Shown: positions 1-7,037 of the stretch, in pieces
How positions within the stretch are numbered: the first letter of the stretch is position 1
Layout: every line of letters starts with the position of its first letter
Source: Candidatus Cloacimonadota bacterium
GTDB lineage: Bacteria > Cloacimonadota > Cloacimonadia > Cloacimonadales > TCS61
Assembly: GCA_027064945.1 (NCBI GenBank)
Contig: JAMOPB010000079.1
Coordinates: 1-17,889 of the forward strand
DNA length: 17,889 nt
Direction: 5' to 3'
Notes under the pieces: generated by a model
The model's input: only the letters and a program-made list of their open reading frames with translations
What the model was told of the DNA's origin: nothing
Databases searched by the model: none
Program-made: the position numbers and the translations under genes

Positions 1-1584
1 TATAAATCCTTCAGCGGGGAAATTTGTAATAAATATAGGATTATTAGGATCGTTTATATCAAAAATATCAGCTCCGTTTTCTCCATTAGTAATGCAAGCA
101 ATGCCATTTTCTACTGCGATATTATTAGCAAGTCCGGTAGATGGGAAAGAAGAGATCAATTCAGGATCGGAAGGAGAAGAGATATCAAAAATAGAAAAAC
201 CATCCAGCCCATTTGTTACATAAGCATAAAGCCCATCAACTGTAGCTTTTCTGGCAATTCCACCAGTGCTTACATTTGTTACTACAGCAGGATTCATAGG
301 AGTAATATAAGCTACAAGCAAGCCACTATTGCCAGCTGCTATATAAGCGTGATCTCCGGAAGTGGAAATTGAATTTGGTATTCCATCAATATTCGCATAT
401 CCAACAAATTGGGGATTTAGATAATTTGATAAATCAATTTTTGAAAGCAAACCAGGAGAATCACCACTATTACTAACAACATAAAGGAAGTTATCTTCCA
501 AGCTGGCTTCCAGTGCTCTATCGGGTATAGGAATATTTGTAATTTGCTGCGGATCATCCGGATTGAAGCAGTTTACAACTTCTATTCCATTATAATTATC
601 CGCAACATAAGCGATTAGATTTTTCACTTTTACATCAAGTGCATTTCCGTCTGTTTGATAGCTTCCAATTAAATCTAAGTGGATATTGATTGTATCCACA
701 TTGCTATAGGCAGAAGTATATTCGTTTTGATAAGCGTATATTCTATATTGTAAAGTTGCAGCAGGAAAATCTACATCATCAATAAAATAATTTATATTAC
801 TATCCACAGCAGCATATTGTGGTTCCCAAGGTAATTTTCCTAATTTTCGATCGATATAAAAACCGTCTTCGCCCATACTGTTATCAAGCCAATCCAAGCG
901 GATTTTATTAAAATCAGGTTTTGATAGTTCCAAATTTGATGGAGCACCTAAGGAAGTGAAAATCTCAGATGAAATAGATTTTGAATTGGATGAACCCATA
1001 AAAGCATAAATTCTATATTCAACATTTTCAAATGGAGTAGCTTGATCTAAGAAATGATCCGTATTCTCAGCAAGTTTAGCATAAGGTGAAATCCAAGAGC
1101 CACCGGATATCTTTTTATCAATGATATAACCTTCTTCACCTAAACAATGATCTTTCCAAGTTAGTAATATTTGATTTTGAGTAGGTTGAATCAAATTAAG
1201 ATCCGATGGTGTTGTAAGATCGGAAAAATAAGCAATAGTATTGGAAAATGGATAGGTTGTGTTTGTACTAAGATTTGTAGCACGCACTTTGTATGCATAG
1301 ATTAAAGAGTCGTTTGTATTAATCAAATCCATCACGTTTTTATCTTCTAATAAATAAAAGTAATATTCATCCCAATCTTCTGTACCGATTTTTTTTGCAA
1401 CTGTGTATTGAATAGTATCTCCGATTGCGGAACTATTTATCTGCCAGCTTAAATTAATATGGCTTGGATCAAGAATTTCAATATTCAGATTATATGGAAT
1501 ATTAGGAATTATCGGAGATGTAGTATCATCACAACTAAGAAGTATAATTACTACAAAAAATATTAGAATGCTTATTTTTTTCAT
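1..1584 (-). CDS. FnIII-like / LVIVD-repeat lipoprotein, C-terminus cut by window edge
   Basis: The reading frame is open from ATG at 1584 to base 1, giving 528 codons with no stop, so the C-terminus is missing. The N-terminus is a lipoprotein signal: a basic MKK, a hydrophobic stretch (residues 4-16) and lipobox L-L-S-C with C18 as the likely lipidated cysteine, followed by D19, D20. Residues about 30-120, 125-210 and 214-300 read as three fibronectin-III-like units; the second and third share near-identical motifs (GEEGYIIDKK / GEDGFYIDRK and VEYRIYAF / LQYRIYAY). From about 305 onward come LVIVD-type beta-propeller repeats (AYVADNYNGIEVV, AYVTNGLDGFSIFDIS, ACITNGENGADIFDI). The start has AGGA at 1591-1594, overlapping the secretin stop, six bases from the ATG, so the gene is coupled to the secretin. 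It is probably a surface or periplasmic structural protein; a role with the secretin is inferred from position only. Confidence 0.85.
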   Translation of the reverse strand, partial: MKKISILIFFVVIILLSCDDTTSPIIPNIPYNLNIEILDPSHINLSWQINSSAIGDTIQYTVAKKIGTEDWDEYYFYLLEDKNVMDLINTNDSLIYAYKVRATNLSTNTTYPFSNTIAYFSDLTTPSDLNLIQPTQNQILLTWKDHCLGEEGYIIDKKISGGSWISPYAKLAENTDHFLDQATPFENVEYRIYAFMGSSNSKSISSEIFTSLGAPSNLELSKPDFNKIRLDWLDNSMGEDGFYIDRKLGKLPWEPQYAAVDSNINYFIDDVDFPAATLQYRIYAYQNEYTSAYSNVDTINIHLDLIGSYQTDGNALDVKVKNLIAYVADNYNGIEVVNCFNPDDPQQITNIPIPDRALEASLEDNFLYVVSNSGDSPGLLSKIDLSNYLNPQFVGYANIDGIPNSISTSGDHAYIAAGNSGLLVAYITPMNPAVVTNVSTGGIARKATVDGLYAYVTNGLDGFSIFDISSPSDPELISSFPSTGLANNIAVENGIACITNGENGADIFDINDPNNPIFITNFPAEGFI

Positions 1585-1592
1585 GATTTTTC

Positions 1593-2759
1593 CTACTGTT
1601 TATCAAATAATTTTTTTACTTTTTCAAAATCTTCTGTTTGGTTTTTGATTTTTTCCGAAGTTTTTTTATGTAGTTCTATTCTTTCTGCAATAGGGGTAAC
1701 AAGTTCAGCTTTTAAGATAACAATTAATTCGTTTTGTTGCTGTTTTACACTGTTGTAGCCAAATAGATAACGAAGTCCCAAAAACCACCAAGGCAGATCT
1801 TTTAAGATGGGAATTCCCATTCTTTCTATTGTCGTGTCAGTGTCATACAAACCACCTATTACTGCTTCTTCACCATCAAAAAGCAAGAGTTCTGTAGTAG
1901 ATTCACTTTTGTTTATCACAGTAGAAATTTCACCCGGAGTAGCTGTACTTTTTTCAAAAGATACATTCAGATAGATGATATCTTCGCCACCATTAGAAAT
2001 AACTTTTGGTTGGACTTCTAAAATAATACCTGTTTCAAAAAATTCATCAGTTGTATTACCTTCTTCATCAATAGTTTTAATTGAGAAGTTTTGCCCAACT
2101 TGCATAAAACCTTTCTTTCCTGAAAGTACAGAAATATTTGGTCTGGCTATTACACTACCTTTTTGGTTTGATTCCAAAACCTTTATCAGTGTTTGAATAT
2201 CGATAGTTGTACTTCCGGAAGAAAATGATTTATTCGCAAATATATTTAACATATTAGAGGTAATATTATCGTTAGTAGAAAAATTTATATTTGCATTAAC
2301 TTCTCCACCAACAAGAGTACTCCAATCTATTCCCAGAGAGCGTGTAAAAGAACGGTCTGCTTTGAATAAGATGCCACTAATTTTAATAAGTTTTGAATCA
2401 GCTGTAACAATGTTTTCATCTACCTTTTTTGCAATAATTGGATCTTTGATTAAATATGAGCCCGGCAGTTCTTCCAAAGTAACATTGTTTAATTTTACAA
2501 GTAATTCCAAAGCGTCTCTCCAATATATTTTATGAAGGGGAAAACCTATTGGATCTGAAGCGTTGCTTGTGTTTATGATTTTTCTATTTTCATAAAAATC
2601 TGAGAATGTTTCCAAAGCTTTCATCGCTTCGGGGAAAGTGATTGTTCTGCTTAGCGTTATTAACTCATTTTCTGAATGAGTTTCTTCTGAGACATCTACC
2701 TGAGCTAACAAGGATGAAAGCATAAAACAAAGCATAAGTAAACTAAATAATTTTTTCAT
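1593..2759 (-). CDS. pilQ: Short outer-membrane secretin (PilQ/GspD family)
   Basis: This is the outer-membrane channel through which a pilus or pseudopilus system passes. A signal peptide (MKKLFSLLMLC, cleavage likely after A19) precedes a single small N-terminal domain at about 38-108 resembling a secretin N0/STN fold. The secretin core follows at about 120-355: SVIARPNISVLSGKKG (202-217), VGQNFSIKT (221-229), TGIILEVQPKV (243-253), EEAVIGGLYDTD (297-308) and the late signature GIPILKDLPWWF (315-326) before LFGY. At 388 aa it is shorter than typical PilQ or GspD because the AMIN domains and N1-N3 ring repeats are absent or reduced. A charged helical tail (355-388) follows the core. It starts 2 nt after the stop of the PilO/PilP-like gene, with AAGGA upstream, and the lipoprotein follows 8 nt later. 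Family assignment is firm; pilus versus secretion role is inferred from the operon. Confidence 0.93.
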   Translation of the reverse strand: MKKLFSLLMLCFMLSSLLAQVDVSEETHSENELITLSRTITFPEAMKALETFSDFYENRKIINTSNASDPIGFPLHKIYWRDALELLVKLNNVTLEELPGSYLIKDPIIAKKVDENIVTADSKLIKISGILFKADRSFTRSLGIDWSTLVGGEVNANINFSTNDNITSNMLNIFANKSFSSGSTTIDIQTLIKVLESNQKGSVIARPNISVLSGKKGFMQVGQNFSIKTIDEEGNTTDEFFETGIILEVQPKVISNGGEDIIYLNVSFEKSTATPGEISTVINKSESTTELLLFDGEEAVIGGLYDTDTTIERMGIPILKDLPWWFLGLRYLFGYNSVKQQQNELIVILKAELVTPIAERIELHKKTSEKIKNQTEDFEKVKKLFDKQ

Positions 2760-2761
2760 AA

Positions 2762-3622
2762 TTATTCCTTTTTCAAGTATAATTTGTGGGTTGTGACAAC
2801 ACCTATCTTATTGATTCTAAATTGAACATATTGCTCTTCGGTGTTTATATTATCTACATATCCGTAAGCAACTTTATCGCCGGGAATCAATACATAAATT
2901 GTACCGGTTTCGTCAGATAGGAAAGCTTTGTCTGTAGATAAACCAATCACTTTAGCAGTTTCGATATCTAAAAATTGCTCTTCATAAGGGCTATCGATTG
3001 GTCCGTGAATACGTGATATGAAAATATTATAATCAAGATTACGAGGAGGTAATTCACGCCAAGGAGTTTCATCTTCTACAGTTCCCATATCAGATTGATA
3101 TGCTTCAATTTTTATTTCATATTTTACAGTTTGATCTTCTGTAGATTCTTCTCTTAATTCCACACCTGTTATAATATATAACAAATATTGCCTTTCCAGA
3201 TGATACAAGAAAGTGTAAACATCTTGGATTTTAGCAACGCCGGAGAGAGTGTATGAATTGAAGTTATTCGCATCATCAGATCTTGCTGAGATAAAGAAAT
3301 CAAACTCCAAGTCAGCTCCAAATTTATCGCAAATATCTAAGAAATAATTATAAGAAAAAATCGGGTCTTCTTTTTTTAGTATATATTTACCGGTTTTTAG
3401 CTTCTTTTCTTGTAAATCTTCCAAAAGATATTTTATACGATATTCATCATCCATATTAGGATTTTCTGATTGAAGGTTTTCCAACATTTTTAAATTTTCT
3501 TGGTATGAATGCTTTAGTTTTTCCAAATCTTTCTTAATTGGAATATTTTTTACATAAAATGTTCCAATTACAATAAGAAGAACAACGACTAAAATTAAAG
3601 AGTTTCTAAGGGTGTATTTCAT
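2762..3622 (-). CDS. PilO-like protein fused to a PilP/GspC-like C-terminal domain
   Basis: This is an inner-membrane alignment-complex protein. Seen in the sequence: a short cytoplasmic start, one TM helix (8-25), a charged coiled coil (29-75), then an alpha/beta region (about 85-175) with the PilO-style pattern (ILKKEDPIFSYNYFLDICDK, later YTLSGVAKIQDVYTFLYHLE). A linker (176-215) leads to a beta-rich domain (217-284): ETAKVIGLSTDKAFLSDETG, then VLIPGDKVAYGYVDNIN. That order matches the homology-region fold of PilP and GspC (small residues, then a GD turn, then alternating strands). PilP is normally a separate lipoprotein; here it appears fused. The start ATG overlaps the upstream stop as TAATG, and the secretin starts 2 nt after the stop, so the three genes are translationally coupled. 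PilO part is likely; the PilP/GspC assignment is moderately sure and rests on strand pattern. Confidence 0.75.
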   Translation of the reverse strand: MKYTLRNSLILVVVLLIVIGTFYVKNIPIKKDLEKLKHSYQENLKMLENLQSENPNMDDEYRIKYLLEDLQEKKLKTGKYILKKEDPIFSYNYFLDICDKFGADLEFDFFISARSDDANNFNSYTLSGVAKIQDVYTFLYHLERQYLLYIITGVELREESTEDQTVKYEIKIEAYQSDMGTVEDETPWRELPPRNLDYNIFISRIHGPIDSPYEEQFLDIETAKVIGLSTDKAFLSDETGTIYVLIPGDKVAYGYVDNINTEEQYVQFRINKIGVVTTHKLYLKKE

Positions 3623-5838
3623 TATTGAAGGTTATCCTGAGATAATTTATAGCGAGCAACCTTAGAAAGATTATGCTTTGGAAAACGAGAGATCAATTCA
3701 CGATAAGCAGCTATAGCTTTTTCTTTTTGATTTGTTTTCAAAAATACATTTCCGGACATAAGAAGAGCATCCGGAACTTTGCTTCCGCCTTTAGATAATA
3801 TGTACTTAAATTCAGCTAAAGCTTTAGCATAATTACCTGCAAGGTAATAGCTTTCACCTAAATTATAATGAGCATTGTAAGTTAATGGATAATCTGGATA
3901 CTCCTTAATATAATTTTCAAATTTACGTATAGATTCTTTATAATTTCCTTGTAAGTAGATCGATAGGATTTCTTGATAAAGTTCTTTCCTATTCACAGGG
4001 AAATTTTGTTCGCTTACCGCTACATCAGGTACAGGCATATCGTTTGTGAATATTTTATCAGTTAGTTTTTTATCCGGATAACTGTAAGATAAACTAAAAT
4101 CCCAAAGGTTTCTATCCAAAATAGTCGCTTTGGTTATATTGGAAATTTTGCCTTCCGGTAGTAGGTTGGCAAAGGTTACAATATTACGTTTCTCGGTAGT
4201 ATATCCTTCTATCTGTATTTCACTATTGTTAGCAGAGAGGTTTGTGATCCAAGAAATAGGATTTTGTTGGAAATTTTCAGAGAAAATTTTTAGAACATAT
4301 GACCACTGATTGCGGTTTCCAACAATATTAGTAATCTTGTTCATGTTAGATTCAATTAAGCTTAATTCTTTTTTGAGGTTATTTAATTTATCAACTAAAA
4401 TTCTATTATTGGAAAGTTCATTCTCAATTCGATAATTCATTTTGCGGTATTTAAGAATATCCTGTTTAAGTTGTAAGTTTTTTATAGTGCCGGAAAATGC
4501 AAAATGGAAAATTAGAATTAAGATAATAAATCCATGCCAGCTGATTTTGAAATATTTTTGATTTTCTATAATTTTAGTGGGAAGTAAATTCAGGTCTAAA
4601 AACTTTCTTTTAGGCATTAGGCTGTGCCATGCTAAAGAAATTGGCATGATGAAATTCGTAATATCTTCAAGAGAATATTTCGTCTCATTTATATCTGAAG
4701 AATTAGGATTTTCAGAATCATTATGCTGATCATTATAAAAATCCTCTTTGTCCGAGTTCTCATCTCCATAATCGTTTTCTTCCAAACCATAATCAGCAAG
4801 ATTGAGACTATTGAGTTCATTTTGGATTGATTCATCTAAAGATTGATCTTTTTGAGAAGAATCTTTCTTAGTCTCCTGTGAAAGATCATTAAAATCTTGT
4901 TCTATGAAAAGATCAAAAATTGTTAGACGATCTATTATATTGCCGGAATCCAATTGTTCTCTGAAAAAGTTTATATCGGCATCAGAAGAGAATTTCCCGG
5001 CAAATAAGATATTTTGGGTTATAGGAATATCAGATTTGTCTTGTTCGAGAATAATTTTTGAATAGATAGTATTTCTATAAGTTTCAGGATCAGCAGGTGG
5101 AGCAATAATAGAAAAAGTTTTAATAAATTGATTATTTCTAATTACTATACCAACTTTATATTCTACTCCAATGTAAACAATTGTAAGATATTGATCTTCA
5201 GGTACTTGATAACAATTTCTTACAACACCTAATAAGTTAATCTCATTTGTAAGAATGTATGAATAGAAGAATTTTTTTCTTGGGCTTAATACCGGGTTGA
5301 ATTCGGTTAATATTCTAAGAAGTTCAAAATTACCCCGATGGACAATTGCTAAACCGGATTTATCTTTATTTTTTTGATAAACTAAATTGTAATTTTTATC
5401 TTTTATCTCTTCTTTTGTTAAAAGTTCTTTTTTCAGTTTGCTGAGTAAGTTCTTTTTGCCAAACTCGGAAGTAAAATGGAAATATTCTACAAATTCATCT
5501 TCACAATTCATAGAAATGATACCGGATGAAAGATCATGTTTAGCTAGGAATTTTCTTAATTCAACATAGCCTTCTTTACTTGCATCAGCTTCATTTTGAA
5601 TATCTGAGGAAGAAAAATTTTCAAAATTATTAATATCTAAATCATCATTTTCAGATAAAGGGAAATTATTTAAATTACTATTTATTTCGGGAAATACAGG
5701 TGAATTAAGAATGATCTCATCAAGATTCTTAATATGAATTTTACCCCTAGATAATTCGAGTTCAGCAAGCTGAAACTTTAAACCATCTTGGAAAATTCCA
5801 AAAGCAGTCTTTTTGTCATTTTTCAAACTTAATTTCAT
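3622..5838 (-). CDS. PilM-like / PilN-like / TPR fusion protein
   Basis: This is a 738-aa fusion of cytoplasmic and periplasmic parts of the pilus alignment complex. Residues 12-315 resemble PilM (actin-like): FGIFQDGLKFQLAEL sits where the first phosphate loop should be, and IVYIGVEYKVGIVIRNNQFI matches the second, but the catalytic acidic residues of the family are missing. Residues 316-395 are an acidic D/E/S/N linker. KFLDLNLLP (412-420) matches the INLLP motif at the PilN N-terminus that docks into PilM. TM helix 433-449 is followed by a coiled coil (452-505) and a PilN-like periplasmic domain (about 510-590). A C-terminal TPR array (617-735), YbgF-like, completes it. The in-frame TTG one codon upstream is less likely than ATG at 5838, which has GGGG at 5844-5847. 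It is first in a pilMNOPQ-type operon and its stop overlaps the next start by one base. Confidence 0.82.
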   Translation of the reverse strand: MKLSLKNDKKTAFGIFQDGLKFQLAELELSRGKIHIKNLDEIILNSPVFPEINSNLNNFPLSENDDLDINNFENFSSSDIQNEADASKEGYVELRKFLAKHDLSSGIISMNCEDEFVEYFHFTSEFGKKNLLSKLKKELLTKEEIKDKNYNLVYQKNKDKSGLAIVHRGNFELLRILTEFNPVLSPRKKFFYSYILTNEINLLGVVRNCYQVPEDQYLTIVYIGVEYKVGIVIRNNQFIKTFSIIAPPADPETYRNTIYSKIILEQDKSDIPITQNILFAGKFSSDADINFFREQLDSGNIIDRLTIFDLFIEQDFNDLSQETKKDSSQKDQSLDESIQNELNSLNLADYGLEENDYGDENSDKEDFYNDQHNDSENPNSSDINETKYSLEDITNFIMPISLAWHSLMPKRKFLDLNLLPTKIIENQKYFKISWHGFIILILIFHFAFSGTIKNLQLKQDILKYRKMNYRIENELSNNRILVDKLNNLKKELSLIESNMNKITNIVGNRNQWSYVLKIFSENFQQNPISWITNLSANNSEIQIEGYTTEKRNIVTFANLLPEGKISNITKATILDRNLWDFSLSYSYPDKKLTDKIFTNDMPVPDVAVSEQNFPVNRKELYQEILSIYLQGNYKESIRKFENYIKEYPDYPLTYNAHYNLGESYYLAGNYAKALAEFKYILSKGGSKVPDALLMSGNVFLKTNQKEKAIAAYRELISRFPKHNLSKVARYKLSQDNLQ

Positions 5839-5843
5839 CAAAA

Positions 5844-5847
5844 CCCC
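5844..5847 (-). promoter_or_regulatory. Ribosome binding site choosing ATG 5838
   Basis: GGGG lies five bases before ATG 5838. An in-frame TTG immediately upstream (5839-5841) would add one residue and sits too close to the purine run. The site is weak compared with the AAGGAGG of the pilin gene, suggesting modest expression. Confidence 0.5.
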
Positions 5848-5909
5848 ATGGTTGATAATTTATTTTTTTTTAATATATTTTCTATGTAAAATATTCTCAC
5901 AATACACAA

Positions 5910-5930
5910 ATATATTGATAAACAATATAT
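5910..5930. repeat. Perfect 8-bp inverted repeat in the pilM-like leader
   Basis: ATATATTG, a 5-base spacer, then CAATATAT. It lies 72 bases before the start codon of the PilM/PilN fusion gene and just downstream of a possible promoter. It could be an operator or an RNA hairpin. In a region this AT-rich an 8-bp palindrome can arise by chance. Confidence 0.35.
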
Positions 5931-5939
5931 CATTCCCAA

Positions 5940-5966
5940 ATAGTAATATTTAATATTATGTGTCAA
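5940..5966 (-). promoter_or_regulatory. Possible sigma-70 promoter for the pilMN/pilOP/secretin operon
   Basis: A perfect -35 hexamer TTGACA (5966 to 5961) is followed after 15 bases by TACTAT (5945 to 5940), four of six matches. The spacer is shorter than the usual 17. It would give a leader of about 95 nt carrying the inverted repeat at 5910-5930. A promoter is expected here because a terminator closes the previous operon at 6114-6150. Confidence 0.35.
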
Positions 5967-6113
5967 GATAATAATTATTACTGGTAACTGTATATAAAAT
6001 AAACAATTAGCAAGGTATATAACTACTTTTATCGATATTGAAAATATAAGATAATTTATTGTAATTAAAGAAGATATGGATTGCTGGGGAGTTTTTTGAC
6101 TAAATAATAATAG

Positions 6114-6150
6114 AAAAAATGCCAATTGATAATTAAAAAAACAATTGGCA
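6114..6150 (-). terminator. Rho-independent terminator of the pilC-to-response-regulator operon
   Basis: On the minus strand TGCCAATTG pairs with CAATTGGCA (9 bp, 13-base loop) and is followed by six T. It begins 30 bases after the stop of the receiver/cNMP-fold gene. It separates the middle operon from the pilMN-type operon. Confidence 0.8.
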
Positions 6151-6179
6151 AAAATATATGTATCCGTTCTATAAAAGCA

Positions 6180-7037
6180 TTAATCTCGATCCGTGATGAG
6201 TTTTAACATCACAATTCTTTGAATTGATTTTCTCCATCTGAAAAAATTGCTGTTCGCTAAATTTATTAGGAAACGTTTGAGAGCTTTATCGCCCTTATAT
6301 GAGAAAAAATCCAATAGATTTTTCCGGTCAAAATGCCTCGCTTTAATCTCTGTTTCAGCTTTTAAAGAAGTAATATTTGTTCCTGATAGCACAATGCTTT
6401 CTTGTCCCCAAAAATCCCATTTTTGCAGATAATCAATAATCTTTCCATTAAACCAAACAGAAGCTTCACCGCGCTCGATTAGAACAATCTCACCAAGATT
6501 TTTATCGTTAAGTGGAATATTATCACCTGCTTCATATTTTCTGATTCTTCCAAGTGCTAAAAATTCATGTTTGTCATCGATATTGAATCCATGTAATAAT
6601 ATCGGTTCACCTTTTAAGATACGGTTGTTGGCAGGTGCAAATGCTGTTTGTAATGAACCATTTAAATTCTCGGAAAAGTTTAATGCATCTTTAATAACTT
6701 TAAAGAATTGTTCACTATTTAAGGGTTTGGATAGATATTGGAATGCTCCGGCTTGAACCGCTTCCACGGCACCATCAACGCTTGAGAAACCGGTTAGAAT
6801 CACCACCACAGCTAAAGGATCTTTTTGCTTTATTTCTTTTAGTAGATCCAAACCGCTTAAGCGGGGCATAGCCATATCAATTATATAAATGTCAAATATA
6901 TCTTGTTCCATTACAGCTAAAGCATCTAATCCATCAACTGCTTCGGTTACTTCATAACCCTGTTCCTGAAGAAGATCAGCGCAAAGCTCTCTAATCATCT
7001 GTTCATCGTCAGCTATCAGAATTTTTTTCTTCATCAT
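6180..7037 (-). CDS. Response regulator: receiver domain plus cNMP-binding-fold domain
   Basis: This is a two-domain cytoplasmic regulator without a recognisable DNA-binding domain. The receiver (4-121) is complete: acidic pocket D10, D11, phosphoacceptor D54 (YIIDMAMPRLSG), T82 and K104 (LSKP). A linker leads to a cNMP-binding-fold region (about 148-245; EIVLIERGEASVWFNGKI, then WDFWGQESIVLSG). The phosphate-binding cassette is poorly conserved: GQE (211-213) stands for GE, and the Arg that grips the cyclic nucleotide phosphate is not evident (N221 region), so ligand binding is doubtful. The C-terminus (246-285) is a basic helical tail. The gene overlaps the kinase-like gene by 29 nt and ends the operon. 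AAGGA lies 3 bases from the first ATG (7037) and 6 from the second (7034); the second may be the true start. It probably acts through protein contacts on the pilus machine or on another regulator. Confidence 0.85.
   Translation of the reverse strand: MMKKKILIADDEQMIRELCADLLQEQGYEVTEAVDGLDALAVMEQDIFDIYIIDMAMPRLSGLDLLKEIKQKDPLAVVVILTGFSSVDGAVEAVQAGAFQYLSKPLNSEQFFKVIKDALNFSENLNGSLQTAFAPANNRILKGEPILLHGFNIDDKHEFLALGRIRKYEAGDNIPLNDKNLGEIVLIERGEASVWFNGKIIDYLQKWDFWGQESIVLSGTNITSLKAETEIKARHFDRKNLLDFFSYKGDKALKRFLINLANSNFFRWRKSIQRIVMLKLITDRD

Larger units (their letters stand above)
5848..6113. other. AT-rich intergenic region, no convincing gene
   Basis: Between the terminator at 6114-6150 and the PilM/PilN fusion gene lies very AT-rich DNA. 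It holds an open minus-strand frame (5838-6125, 95 codons, TTG start) that would encode an Ile/Leu/Tyr-rich peptide with several hydrophobic stretches. That frame starts inside the terminator stem, has no ribosome binding site, and uses residues expected from AT-rich noncoding sequence, so I do not call it. The only other structure I see is the candidate promoter and inverted repeat listed separately. Confidence 0.6.

Noticed and set aside
5838..6125. 95-codon hydrophobic open frame with a 4-nt overlap to the next gene frame
   Set aside because: Its TTG start lies inside the stem of the terminator at 6114-6150, there is no ribosome binding site, and the Ile/Leu/Tyr-rich composition is what AT-rich noncoding DNA gives. 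The overlap disappears if the fusion gene starts at ATG 5838.
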